From Pseudomonas fluorescens (GTDB taxonomy: Bacteria > Pseudomonadota > Gammaproteobacteria > Pseudomonadales > Pseudomonadaceae), in contig NZ_CP038438.1 in assembly GCF_004683905.1 (NCBI RefSeq), positions 6,014,001 through 6,078,000 of the forward strand: 64,000 nucleotides of DNA. Direction: 5' to 3'. Shown one piece after another: positions 20,301 to 30,242 of this stretch. The position numbers and the translations under genes are program-made. The notes under the pieces are model-generated. The model was not told the origin of the DNA. It did no database searches and saw nothing but the letters and a program-made list of their open reading frames with translations. Numbering within the stretch: the stretch's first letter is position 1; every line of letters begins with the position of its first letter.

Positions 20301-21996
20301 GGTCCGCCAGGCAATGAACGCTGCCACCGCTCAGACCGCTGCGGCCCACCGCCAGCTCTTTCTACAGTCTCTGGACAGGCAACGCGTCGCTTATGCCCAG
20401 GCGTTGAGCGATCTCAAGGCGTTGCATGTATTCTCGCCAACGGCTGACTACCAACAGAGATCCCTGAGCTACCTGAAGGCGCAGCTCGAACTCATCCATG
20501 CAGGGATTCGCGAAGCGCTGACCCTGTTCACGCCGACATTGCGCAGCGTACTCAATCATCTCGAAGAACAGGCTGAACAGCCCCAGAACCGGCATATTGC
20601 CGAAACGCGGCAGATGCTTGAGCTCAATCTGGACATGATCACGCGTCTGGAGCAGATCCAGGCACAATTGGTGCAACTCAAAGAGTTCGAGAGAGACGGC
20701 TTGCGCTTGATTCAACTGACCCGCAAGGCACTCCCGGCGTACTCGATCGAGGATCTCAAGGCACTGCAGGTGACACTGGCGCGCAATGTCTGCCTGCCCG
20801 AACACTCGGTAGCGACCGCCGCGGATGCCTGGCTCAGTCTCGACCAGATTGTCGATACCGCCGATATCGCCGTTCAAGCGCTGCGCGACACCCTTGAGGA
20901 GCGCAGCGTTTCCCGGCTCGACGAACGCATCGACTGCCTCAACGATCTGATCGAACAATTCAACGTACTCGACGAGCGCCTGGCAGACTTCAAGTCCGCG
21001 TTCGCTGACAGTGTGCAAGAGGCACCGCTGACAAACCTTCGCCAACAGCTCGAGCAATTCAACCGCAGCGCCCGCCACAACCTGGTGCTGTTGCTCGAAG
21101 AGCGCGACACCCTGCGCAGCCGCCCGGCGCTCCCCGTGCAACCGCCAAGGCCGAAAAAGAAGTTCATCCGCACCCGCTACAACGGCGTGCTGATCGGCGA
21201 GCCGCGCCTGACGGCACAGGGCCTGGAAACCGACCTGGTCGACATCAAGTCACCGCTCACGGACAAGGTCATCTCGACCTTTCATCAAAAAACTCCCGGG
21301 GTGTGGGTCGAACGTATCAGCACTGCCTTGCCGACGCCGACGCCAGCGCTCGAAACCAGCCTGAACAAGGGGCAGGACCTGCTCGACGGCCTGCCGGCGT
21401 TCACCCTGCGCATGAACGAACTCATGAAGCAGGCCGGACGCTCGGCGGTCGGTATCGAGTACCTGTTTCACCAGCACGCCCTGCAACTGGAACACGTCAG
21501 CGCGGCCATTGAACAGGCCCTGACCGACAGCAACGCCACGGACAGCAGCCAGCGCTCGGCTGCGGTGCTGAACAAGGCGCTGAGCGATGCCGTCGACAGC
21601 CTATATCAGCAGGCCAAAACCGCCATGTCGATGATGACCAGGGCACAATCACCCACACCATCAGGTGTCGCCTGGCTTCAGACCAATGACAGCATCCGTA
21701 TTGCAAAAACTGTCAGTCGACGCCGCCTCAAGGGCGGCAAGGCGCTCTACCTGGACGAATACAGCATCACTGACCAGACCACGCGCAAGGTGCTGTGGTA
21801 CGCGCATTTTCTGTACTCCACCTCATGGGTGCCGGACAAGGCCTTCCTCTCTGCACGTTTGAAAACCCCCGCGGAGCGGCAACTGGGATCCGATGCCGAC
21901 AGCACTCGCGGGTTGAGCCGGGCCGAACGGCTGGCGTACTACCGCAGCATGATCGGCGTGGAGCAGGCCCGACAGCTGTTTTTCAGCGCGAGCTAA
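17380..21996 (+). CDS. Giant 'dermonecrotic toxin domain' (ToxA_N/DUF6543-like) protein, paralog 1
   Basis: 1538 residues, no signal peptide. Domains by comparison with its two paralogs: N-terminal block (about 20-150) with YIEGEHFLT; ToxA_N/DUF6543-like block (about 470-640) with TYPALIK and GPCLLYRPMLDQPL; a moderately hydrophobic stretch (about 714-745, SRWASFKQAGWTLFNAVLPF onward); a compact domain (about 881-931) with WYAPVGHDWFEVAV ending RLRLRGGG; long helical, probably coiled-coil region (about 940-1250); a basic block KKKFIRTRYNG to GVWVERI (about 1259-1313); and a conserved C-terminus from about 1431 with RRRLKGGKALYLDEY. No catalytic motif or secretion signal was recognised. Toxin function is inferred from family naming only. 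ATG 17380 follows AGGGA. Confidence 0.75.
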   Translation: MSSATTSSTRQTAAGTNPTEALITQLSVGPDLRDVAAVLLREHLRKLYPTLDLEPSITMIGTPQWSIVDEQIVAGNPTYQALTEILAAQVVQGTPTLYIEGEHFLTQQPISDPAVHLPVRIDEIASLLNLLAPVMLTAFQEQQLAYWNNADDSNGPRWHTLSNTLREIWTVNQVQGWSESDCAMARALYRTAGLAGRKIDDQNSACLIAIDLIDGTTVKHLNEVSMAVLIGTQQGKTVILAHSLLKGYQKFDSLDDLGKSLPAHVGNLQPYQQLNWRLLEPSGSIFDYQACALVSIQIDVIGALDFSPATPAPLDKPLSTATPEVDATAKKPGPPLSWFQNALPDWLIAASLPDLNNYSRHLKDLAALHNQNTGKSYLDGILPISEYALSEMNALHAETLREHADAQRTDLETALESIQLRVKSPVIWGTFTVPGKIETYNFSVTDLALQNLIAVPVGNKTLHSTRGKSLPTWLTVSYLEDLVTRADIGTTYPALIKRQLVDTTPASAGRQALFTQHLRIQLPLLALQSKIRGKAGIDARGYRYVVAVLDPDSNHRMVEDQTIVMRPLAFVPQRRTDGSHDEVANMFVIGPEDPSAGPCLLYRPMLDQPLTQYPSPSNLLYAIQQSASLRDSVLAWLPDRVRSDYANYVFPGTLPSPWAVTEFLVDAEKMRVMSGPISLGRKTVEGDLPGALYKANASALVELADRQSVSNAESRWASFKQAGWTLFNAVLPFLGRTVGVATWIWQVMEQLQALKEAREQDDSSAQWSAFTEVLLNLGMAITLHIAGRSRPRLAHETAARETPKNPDPTTTEITVQQLEKSAPHETADLQQTLNISGAANRTPASLGTVLSHFKILRPQRLGSANTTPGLYRNLYSYNSKWYAPVGHDWFEVAVDENGTVMIIDPQDPTRTGPALIGNLRGDWFVDTRLRLRGGGSAGLTQLAEAQRRIEAEKLRTRLTAFESRKAAAQGELEQVRQAMNAATAQTAAAHRQLFLQSLDRQRVAYAQALSDLKALHVFSPTADYQQRSLSYLKAQLELIHAGIREALTLFTPTLRSVLNHLEEQAEQPQNRHIAETRQMLELNLDMITRLEQIQAQLVQLKEFERDGLRLIQLTRKALPAYSIEDLKALQVTLARNVCLPEHSVATAADAWLSLDQIVDTADIAVQALRDTLEERSVSRLDERIDCLNDLIEQFNVLDERLADFKSAFADSVQEAPLTNLRQQLEQFNRSARHNLVLLLEERDTLRSRPALPVQPPRPKKKFIRTRYNGVLIGEPRLTAQGLETDLVDIKSPLTDKVISTFHQKTPGVWVERISTALPTPTPALETSLNKGQDLLDGLPAFTLRMNELMKQAGRSAVGIEYLFHQHALQLEHVSAAIEQALTDSNATDSSQRSAAVLNKALSDAVDSLYQQAKTAMSMMTRAQSPTPSGVAWLQTNDSIRIAKTVSRRRLKGGKALYLDEYSITDQTTRKVLWYAHFLYSTSWVPDKAFLSARLKTPAERQLGSDADSTRGLSRAERLAYYRSMIGVEQARQLFFSAS

Positions 21997-22011
21997 GGCA
22001 TACGCTGATGA

Positions 22012-22052
22012 CCGTGCACGACGTCGCCCCTGCCTGTGGGCGTCGTGCACGG
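22012..22052 (+). terminator. Large hairpin after giant gene 1
   Basis: Twelve-base perfect arms CCGTGCACGACG and CGTCGTGCACGG, with inner CCC/GGG pairs, 15 bases after the stop. No U run follows, so it may protect the 3' end as much as terminate. Confidence 0.6.
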
Positions 22053-22099
22053 CACGCTACTTGCTGCCTCTTTTGCCAAAAACCAGCGGATGCCGCCTC

Positions 22100-23095
22100 A
22101 TGCTCCACTCCCACCTCACGACGCTCAATGCCGTCTCACTGGTACTCAACACCTTCAAGACCGAAGGCCTGTCGAGCGAAGCGCTGCTGGCCGGCAGCGG
22201 CATCAGTGCGGCGGATCTGGCCCGTGCCGACACACGCATCACCACCAATCAGGAAATGCAGGTCTGCGCCAATGCGGTCGCGCTCAAGCATGACATCGGC
22301 CTGGAACTGGGCCGACGGATGCACGTTTCCTGCTACGGCATCCTCGGTTACGCCCTGCTCACCAGTGCCACCTTAGGTGACGCTTTGCGCCTGGCGATTC
22401 GCTATCCGGCGCTGCTGGGAACACTTTTCGAACTGAGCCTGGAAGACGACGGCGAGCGGGTCTGGTTCGTCGCCGCCGATTACCGCGAGAGCCCGTCGAT
22501 GGCGGTGTTCAACGCGGAGTTCTGCCTGGTGTCATTGAAGGTCATCTGCGACGATTTGCTTGGGCATCCGCTGCCGCTACTGGCGACACGTTTTGAACAT
22601 GCCGCGCCGGATTACCGCGACAGCTACGCTGAGCACTTCAACAGCCCTCTGCACTTCGGCGCCAAGGACAATGCTTTCGCCTTTGACCGGCGCTGGCTCG
22701 ATCAGCCGTTGCCTTTGGCCGACAGCATCACCCACCAGGCCATGGCCGACCGCTGCCGCAAACAGAACATCGAGTTCACCGGACGTCAGGCGTGGCTGGG
22801 GCGGATTCGCCAGTTGCTCAGTGCCCAGCTCAATGCAGCACCGGGGCTGGAGGGGCTGGCCCAGCAAATGAAGTGCTCGCCGCGCACCTTGCGCCGCCAT
22901 TTGAAGGACATGGGCAGCAGTTATCAGGAACTGCTCGACGAACTGCGCTTCGAGCGGGCCAAGCAGATGCTGTGTGAGGATCAACTGCCGATCTACCGCA
23001 TCGCCGAGACCCTGGGCTTCAGCGAGACCGCGAGTTTCCGCCATGCGTTCGTGCGCTGGAGCGGGGTGGCGCCGAGCCAGTTTCGCCCTCATTGA
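22100..23095 (+). CDS. AraC-family regulator with arabinose-binding-type N-terminal domain
   Basis: Transcription factor of 331 residues. The N-terminal region (about 15-200) resembles the ligand-binding domain of OruR/ArgR-like AraC proteins (LGRRMHVSCYGILGYALLTS, FNAEFCLVSLK). The C-terminal AraC HTH (about 235-331) shows LAQQMKCSPRTLRRHLKDMG and IAETLGFSETASFRHAFVRW, then GVAPSQFR. ATG 22100 lacks a strong ribosome site; the open frame starts 39 bases upstream. It is transcribed toward an acetylpolyamine amidohydrolase-like gene and a polyamine-binding protein gene, which are its probable targets. A direct repeat of the AraC-site kind lies before that pair. Confidence 0.88.
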   Translation: MLHSHLTTLNAVSLVLNTFKTEGLSSEALLAGSGISAADLARADTRITTNQEMQVCANAVALKHDIGLELGRRMHVSCYGILGYALLTSATLGDALRLAIRYPALLGTLFELSLEDDGERVWFVAADYRESPSMAVFNAEFCLVSLKVICDDLLGHPLPLLATRFEHAAPDYRDSYAEHFNSPLHFGAKDNAFAFDRRWLDQPLPLADSITHQAMADRCRKQNIEFTGRQAWLGRIRQLLSAQLNAAPGLEGLAQQMKCSPRTLRRHLKDMGSSYQELLDELRFERAKQMLCEDQLPIYRIAETLGFSETASFRHAFVRWSGVAPSQFRPH

Positions 23096-23103
23096 TGTTC
23101 CAA

Positions 23104-23191
23104 TGTGGGAGCGGGCTTGCTCGCGAATTCGCAGTGTCAGTCGCGATCAATTTATCTGACATACCGTATTCGCGAGCAAGCCCGCTCCCAC
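23104..23191. repeat. REP-type inverted pair, family A
   Basis: Arms at 23104-23127 and 23169-23191, directly after the AraC gene. The right arm ends CCACC instead of CCACA. Confidence 0.93.
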
Positions 23192-23259
23192 CGGGACGCA
23201 TTTCATGCCTGAATCGAAGCAAGGCTGTACTGAAAAGAGGGGCGAATTGCGGTCAGAGT

Positions 23260-23287
23260 TTTTGGCCATATCGATCCCCTTTTGGCC
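23260..23287 (+). promoter_or_regulatory. Candidate AraC-type operator (direct repeat TTTTGGCC)
   Basis: Two identical TTTTGGCC copies begin 20 bases apart (23260 and 23280), about two helical turns, 78 bases before the amidohydrolase start. AraC proteins typically bind such direct repeats. Assignment to the adjacent AraC gene is inference. Confidence 0.4.
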
Positions 23288-23364
23288 TTTCCTGCCGTTC
23301 TCCGATTCGCCGCGCGCCGCAACACTGGGGGCAACCGAATCAGCCCCCCTGCGGAGAACAACAA

Positions 23365-24386
<1,022 letters not shown>

Positions 24387-24390
<4 letters not shown>

Positions 24391-25487
24391 ACCGACTCAA
24401 GCACTGCATTGCGCCAGCCCTGTGCGCCGCGCTGCTCAGCGTCGGCGCCCACGCCGAAGAACGCACCCTGCGCGTCTACAACTGGTTCGACTACATCACG
24501 CCCAAGGCGCTGGAAGACTTCAAGGCACAGAACACCCAGACCAGACTGGTCTACGACATCTTCGACACCAACGAAGCACTGGAAGCCAAGCTGCTGACCG
24601 GCAACTCCGGCTATGACGTGGTGGTGCCGTCCAACGTGTTCCTCGCCAAGCAGATTGAGGCCGGGGTGTTCCAGCCGCTGGATCGCAGCAAGCTGCCGAA
24701 CTGGAATCACCTCGATCCGAAACTGATGAAGCTGATCGAAGCCAACGACCCGGGCAACAAATTCGCCGTGCCGTACATGTACGGCACCATCCTGATCGGC
24801 TTCAACCCGGCCAAGGTCAAAGCCGCGCTGGGCGATAACGCGCCGGTGGACAGCTGGGACCTGATCTTCAAGGAAGAGAATCTCAGCAAGCTCAAGCAGT
24901 GCGGCGTCGCCCTGCTCGATTCGCCGTCGGAGATCCTGCCGCTGGCGCTGCAACACCTGGGTCTGGATCCCAACAGCAAGAACCCGGCGGATTACGCCAA
25001 GGCCGAAGCGCTGCTGATGAAGATCAGGCCGTACATCACCTACTTCCACTCATCCAAGTACATGGCCGACATCGCCAACGGTGACATCTGCGTCGCGGTC
25101 GGTTATTCCGGCAGCTTCTCGCAAGCGGCCAACCGCGCCAAGGAAGCGAAGAACGGTGTAGTGGTCGACATGCGCCTGCCCAAGGAAGGCGCACCGATCT
25201 GGTTCGACATGCTCGCTATTCCCAAGGGCGCGAAGAACACCGAGGACGCCTACACCTTCATCAACTACCTGCTGCAACCGGCGGTGATCGCGCCGGTCAG
25301 CGACTTCGTCGGGTATCCGAACCCGAACAAGGACGCCACCCAACGGGTCGATCCGGCGATCCGCAACAACCCCAACCTGTACCCGACCGATGCGGCGATG
25401 GGCACGCTTTACACCCTGCAACCGCTGCCGCGGGATGCCGAGCGTGCACGCACCCGGGCCTGGACCAAGATCAAGTCCGGTACCTGA
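24387..25487 (+). CDS. Polyamine ABC transporter periplasmic binding protein (PotF/Spu-like)
   Basis: Exported protein of 366 residues with a signal peptide cleaved near Ala23 (MNRLKHCIAPALCAALLSVG then AHA). The mature start EERTLRVYNWFDYITP is diagnostic of the PotF/PotD family. VYDIFDTNEALEAKLL, YDVVVPSNVFLAKQIEAG and VPYMYGTILIGFN follow in the expected order. It should bind putrescine, spermidine or a related or acetylated polyamine. No ATPase or permease gene accompanies it here, so it must share a transporter encoded elsewhere. ATG 24387 overlaps the stop of the amidohydrolase gene by four bases; a terminator follows. Confidence 0.92.
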
Positions 25488-25502
25488 GCCGACGCTGACG
25501 AC

Positions 25503-25531
25503 AAGACCCGCCGCCGTGCGGGTCTTTTTTT
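25503..25531 (+). terminator. Intrinsic terminator after the polyamine cassette
   Basis: AAGACCCGC-CGCCGT-GCGGGTCTT followed by further T (seven in all). It isolates the cassette from giant gene 2. Confidence 0.92.
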
Positions 25532-25543
25532 GCCTGCGATATT

Positions 25544-25580
25544 TATCTACCACCTTCGGTGCTCGGCCCGTCACTACCTT
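25544..25580 (+). promoter_or_regulatory. Promoter-like element of giant gene 2
   Basis: TATCTACCACC (25544-25554) identical to the sequence before giant gene 1, with the -10-like CTACCTT (25574-25580) at exactly the same offset. ATG is 65 bases beyond, against 66 in gene 1. Confidence 0.55.
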
Positions 25581-25639
25581 GCAACGCATCGCCCGCCGCC
25601 ACTTTCGCGGTGCCTGCTGTTCTGACCAAGGATGTGACC

Positions 25640-28600
25640 ATGCCAGAAACCTTCAACTCTCCCGCCGACCACAAGCTGCCGGATGATCAAGACGCCCTGC
25701 TCACCCAACTGATCGCCGGCCCCTCAATCAGGGAAGTCGCCACCCGCGCCCTGCAACCGGCACTGAAGACGCTATACCCCAAGTTACAGATCGACCCGCG
25801 ACTGGCAATGGTGGTGACACCTGGCTGGACCTTGCGTGACCAGCGTGTCGTCCCCGGGCCGCGACACTTCGAATCGCTGACCGATGCGCTGGTGCGTCAT
25901 GGCGTCGCCAACAAGCCAGTGACCTACCTGGATGGCGAGCACTACCTCACCTTGCATCCTGCTCACGAGACGCCGGTACAACTGCCCGTCAACATCGAGG
26001 CCATCGCCAGGCTGCTCAATGAACTGGCGCCGCTGCTGTTTGTTGCCTTCGAGGAACAACAGGTCGATTACTGGAACCAGTTCACCCGCGCCTCCGCCCC
26101 GCGCTGGCAGGGATTGTCCAGGTCCCTGCGCGAACTGTGGAACGTCGGGACGAACCCGGCGTGGGACGACGACCAGCGCGCCATGGCCCAGAGTCTTTTC
26201 GACCATCCGCAAAAAACTGCCCGCAGTACCGATGATCGCTATCAGTCCCGCGCCTGCCTGATCGATCTGGACACCACGCGCGATGGCACTTCCACTCACC
26301 TGCACGTCCTCGATATGGCCGTACTGATCGGCACGCTCGGCAGCCGCACGCTGATTCTCACCCACACCATCACTCGCGGTTTCCAGGCCTTCGATACCCT
26401 GCAGGAACTGGGTGCCTCACTGCAGAGCCAGACGGAGGGACCGCCGCCTGCAACCCTGCAATGGCGGCTGATCGAACCTGACGGTGACTACTTCGATCAT
26501 CTGGCGTGCAATCTGATCGCCCTGCAGGCCGACGCGATTGGCGAGCTGGCAAACGAACCGGCGACAACCAACCTGACGCCCCACGTCAGCCGCGCGACCA
26601 ACGAACTCGATCCCACGGACAAGCAGTCGTCTTCACGCTTCAACCTGGTCGAGCAAGCGTTGCCAGAGTGGATGGTCGACGCCTCGCCCAGCGACCTGAC
26701 TGCCTACAGCCGTCATCTGATGGATCTGGCGCAGGTGCAAAGTCAGAACGCCGAGCAGTCCTTTGACGACGGTATCAAACCGATTCGCGAGTTCGCGCTG
26801 GAGCAACTGCAGGCGGCCCTGCTCAAGGAGCATCCCGAAGCCACTGAACTGAATCTGGCCGAGATTCGCATCGTGGTCGACAGCGTGGTGGTGTGGGGCA
26901 GTTTCACACCGTTGCTGGAGCCCGAACGCAGCACCTTCAGCCTGGTCGATCTGGCGTTGCAGAACCTGATTGCCTTGCCGCTGGGCAACAAGACCGTGAG
27001 CAATATCGGCAGCACTCCGGTGCCGGCATGGATGACGGCCGATTATCTGGAGAGATTGATCGTCAGTGTCGACATCGGCCAGACCTATCCTGCGCTGATC
27101 AGGCAAAAACTGCGCGATGACCCGCTGGAAAGCCTGCGACGGCAGAACCTGTTCACCAGCCGGCTGCGTGTCGAATTGCCGTTACTGGCGTTGCAGCAGA
27201 AGATTCGCGCGCAGGGCGGGGTCGACGAGGCGGGCTATCGCTATGTCGCGGCCGTGGTTCAGTTGCTGGACGCCAATCGCCGGGTGGACGGTCAGGAGAT
27301 TGTCATTCGACCGCTGGCCTTCAATCCCGCGTGGCGCCCGGGGACGACCACCGATGAAGTGGCCAACATGTTCGTGATCGGGCCCCGACAGATGGACAAG
27401 GGACCCTGCCTGCTGTACCGGCCGCTGTCCGATCATGCCTTGCTCCAGTACCCGTCGCCGGCCAACCTGGTGTACGCCATCAAGCATTCACCGACATTGC
27501 GTCAGGCGGTTCTCGCCTGGTTGCCGGACAGTGCGCGCGCCAACTATGCCAATTACGTGTTCTGCGATGATCGCCCCTCGGTATGGTCGCTCTCACAACT
27601 GCTCGCCGATCCACTGACTTCCTTGCAGATGAGCGGCACGCTGACCTTGGGAACAGCAGTCATCGCTACCGATTACCTGGCTGTTCTGTTCAAGGCCAAC
27701 GTCAGTGCAATGGTCGAACTGGCGAATCGGCAATCGGTGTCCAATAGCGAAAGTCGCTGGGAGAGCTTCAAGCATGCGAGCTGGATGATCCTCAGCGCCG
27801 CGCTGCCGTTTTTCGGTCGAACCGTCGGTACCGCCGCCTGGATCTGGCAAGTGCTGGACGATCTGCAACAAACCTTCGACGCCGCCGCCACAGGCGACAC
27901 CGGGCAGCAGAAAACCGCGATGACCGATCTGTTGCTGACCCTGGCCATGGTGCTCGCCCATCACGCCAGCACCCGTAACGCGACGCCTCGGGACATCACT
28001 GAAAAGAAGCCGGTGACCGTCGAAACCGAGCCCATGGAGCCGGTGCCACCAACGCCGGTAAGCATCGTGCAACGCCCTGATGTGATCGGTGAGTATCCGG
28101 CGCAACACCAGACTTCGCTGATGACCGACACCGCCCTGAGCCTGACCCAAACCCTGGATCGCTTTGCCGTTACGCGCCCCGAAGCGCTCACCCCGCCCGC
28201 CAGCGACGCCGGCCTTTATCGACACCTTTATCGACATGCCAGCGGGTACTACGCACCCGTGGGTGAGCGCTGGTTCGAAGTGGCGGTCGCCGACACCGGT
28301 GAGGTATCGATCATCAATTCGCAGCGACAGCCCGGACATCAGGGCCCCGGGTTGATCCGCAATCGACGGGGCGAGTGGTTCGTCGACATTCGCCTGCGTC
28401 TGCGCGGTGGTGGTCTGTCGAGTCGGCGCAAAGCCAAACGACGGGAAAACAATGAACGCATCGCCGAACTCAAGAAACAACTGACCGAGTTCGATAACAC
28501 GCGCGAGCAGGCCCGCACAGAGCTGACAGCCGCTCACACCGCCATGACCGCGGCCAGCGATGACACTCTGGTGGCGCAGCAGACTACGTTTCTTGCAGCA

Positions 28601-30214
28601 CTTGAACGCCGCACCGGGGAATACGCGGCTCCCATCGACCAGCTGAAATCGCTGAACCTGCTTGAGACCGTACCCCATTTCCGCACCGCCATGACCGAGA
28701 TGCTCGGTACCCAGTTGTTCTTCAACCAGACATGGCTCACTCAACGTGACCCCCTCTTCGCCAGAATCCTCAAGGAAACCCTGGTGCTGCTCGAGGCCGA
28801 GGAAACGGCTGCAGGCACCGGTGACCCCGTCACCTACCGCAGAATGTACGATTTGACCGAGGACATGATCAGCAAGATCGAGTTTGCCCAGTCACGTTTT
28901 CAGGAGTTGAGCCGACTGGGCAAACGTGCCGCTGAAGTCGCCAATACCTATCGCGCAAAGCTGCCTGTGTTCAGTCTCAATGATCTCAAGGCGCTTCAGG
29001 TGTCGCTGGCTCGCGACATCTGCCTGCAAGAGCAGGCTTCGCCAGCGCTGACTCAGGCGCAAGGCGATCTGGTACGCCTGCTCGACACAACCAACCTGGT
29101 GATTCAGACCTCCCAGGAACTGCTGCTCGACCAGACCAGCCTGGGGGCCAACGAGCGGATCGAAGGCCTCAACGGCATGCTCGAACAGTTTGCCGCCATC
29201 GATCAGTCGTTCGAGGATTTCGCCCTCAACCACAAGGATGTGCTGCTCGACGAGCCCTTCAGCCATACGCGTAAACGAATCAACGAGTTTCAGCACCAGA
29301 CCGAAGAGCACCTGGCGCAATTGCTCCTCGAACACCGGCCGGTGGAGCCTCGGCCCGGTCCTTCAAGGCCAGCGCCAGCCTCACGTAAACGGATTATCAA
29401 AACCCGCTTCAAGGGCACAGTGGTCGGCGAGTTGCGTTCCTCGGCGCCAGGGCAACCGGTCCTGCTTGACGTGAAAGCGCCCATGACCGGGAACGTCATC
29501 GCCACTTTTCACGAGAAAACGCCCGGTGTCTGGGTCGAACGCATTCAGCCCGGACGGCGCCGCCCGCCTGCTCCGGTAGCGGATCTCGCCACCCAGATCA
29601 GCCAGGGCCAGGCGCTGCTCGATGGCGTAGAAAGCTTCATCCGGCAAACCGAAGCCCATGCCAAAAAACCCGGTCGGATTCCGGTGGAAATCGAAGAGCA
29701 GTTCCAGCGCAAGGCCGAACAGCTCGACGAAAGCGCGAAAAGCCTTGAACAGGCCCGGCTGCGGGCGAACAGCACCGAGGAGCCGCCAGCCCTGATCGGC
29801 CAATTGAACCAGGCGGGTGAACGCCTGTACGCCGAGGGCTACCGGATACGGGTCGAGATGACCAAGCAACAACCGCCAACCGCCGCCCGGGTCGAATGGT
29901 TATTGCACAAAAATGAGATCGACATTGTGTCTGGCGGTGCCCGGCGTCGCCTCAAAGGACCGCGCAGGGATTATCTGCAGGAGTACGAAATTCGCGAGCG
30001 GCGCACCGGCAAGACGTTGTGGTACGCGCACTTCCATTACAACAGCCCCGATGCACCGGCCGACGCCTTCACCGCCGCCCATTTGAAACTGCAGGAGCAA
30101 CGGCGGATGGCCGGCGCCTTCGACCTGGACTCAACCACCAGCAGCCCGCAAATCATCGCTATCTATCGCAGCGCGATCGGCCCGCAGCTGGCGCGTTCGC
30201 TGTTTTTCTCATAA
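25640..30214 (+). CDS. Giant 'dermonecrotic toxin domain' (ToxA_N/DUF6543-like) protein, paralog 2
   Basis: 1524 residues with the same order of blocks as paralog 1: YLDGEHYLT near 95; TYPALIRQKL and GPCLLYRPLSDHALLQYPSP (about 587); SRWESFKHASWMILSAALPF (about 704); YYAPVGERWFEVAV ending RLRLRGGG (about 869-920); a helical region to about 1240; KRIIKTRFKG to TPGVWVERI (about 1249-1300); and a C-terminus from about 1416 with RRRLKGPRRDYLQEYEI and ARSLFFS. Identity with paralog 1 is high across the whole length, so they are true duplicates. No signal peptide, catalytic motif or adjacent immunity-like gene is seen. ATG 25640 follows AAGGA; an upstream in-frame start at 25559 lies in the leader. 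It forms an operon with paralog 3. Confidence 0.75.
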   Translation: MPETFNSPADHKLPDDQDALLTQLIAGPSIREVATRALQPALKTLYPKLQIDPRLAMVVTPGWTLRDQRVVPGPRHFESLTDALVRHGVANKPVTYLDGEHYLTLHPAHETPVQLPVNIEAIARLLNELAPLLFVAFEEQQVDYWNQFTRASAPRWQGLSRSLRELWNVGTNPAWDDDQRAMAQSLFDHPQKTARSTDDRYQSRACLIDLDTTRDGTSTHLHVLDMAVLIGTLGSRTLILTHTITRGFQAFDTLQELGASLQSQTEGPPPATLQWRLIEPDGDYFDHLACNLIALQADAIGELANEPATTNLTPHVSRATNELDPTDKQSSSRFNLVEQALPEWMVDASPSDLTAYSRHLMDLAQVQSQNAEQSFDDGIKPIREFALEQLQAALLKEHPEATELNLAEIRIVVDSVVVWGSFTPLLEPERSTFSLVDLALQNLIALPLGNKTVSNIGSTPVPAWMTADYLERLIVSVDIGQTYPALIRQKLRDDPLESLRRQNLFTSRLRVELPLLALQQKIRAQGGVDEAGYRYVAAVVQLLDANRRVDGQEIVIRPLAFNPAWRPGTTTDEVANMFVIGPRQMDKGPCLLYRPLSDHALLQYPSPANLVYAIKHSPTLRQAVLAWLPDSARANYANYVFCDDRPSVWSLSQLLADPLTSLQMSGTLTLGTAVIATDYLAVLFKANVSAMVELANRQSVSNSESRWESFKHASWMILSAALPFFGRTVGTAAWIWQVLDDLQQTFDAAATGDTGQQKTAMTDLLLTLAMVLAHHASTRNATPRDITEKKPVTVETEPMEPVPPTPVSIVQRPDVIGEYPAQHQTSLMTDTALSLTQTLDRFAVTRPEALTPPASDAGLYRHLYRHASGYYAPVGERWFEVAVADTGEVSIINSQRQPGHQGPGLIRNRRGEWFVDIRLRLRGGGLSSRRKAKRRENNERIAELKKQLTEFDNTREQARTELTAAHTAMTAASDDTLVAQQTTFLAALERRTGEYAAPIDQLKSLNLLETVPHFRTAMTEMLGTQLFFNQTWLTQRDPLFARILKETLVLLEAEETAAGTGDPVTYRRMYDLTEDMISKIEFAQSRFQELSRLGKRAAEVANTYRAKLPVFSLNDLKALQVSLARDICLQEQASPALTQAQGDLVRLLDTTNLVIQTSQELLLDQTSLGANERIEGLNGMLEQFAAIDQSFEDFALNHKDVLLDEPFSHTRKRINEFQHQTEEHLAQLLLEHRPVEPRPGPSRPAPASRKRIIKTRFKGTVVGELRSSAPGQPVLLDVKAPMTGNVIATFHEKTPGVWVERIQPGRRRPPAPVADLATQISQGQALLDGVESFIRQTEAHAKKPGRIPVEIEEQFQRKAEQLDESAKSLEQARLRANSTEEPPALIGQLNQAGERLYAEGYRIRVEMTKQQPPTAARVEWLLHKNEIDIVSGGARRRLKGPRRDYLQEYEIRERRTGKTLWYAHFHYNSPDAPADAFTAAHLKLQEQRRMAGAFDLDSTTSSPQIIAIYRSAIGPQLARSLFFS

Positions 30215-30242
30215 GCCCCAAACGTCAAAAAGGACAATGACA

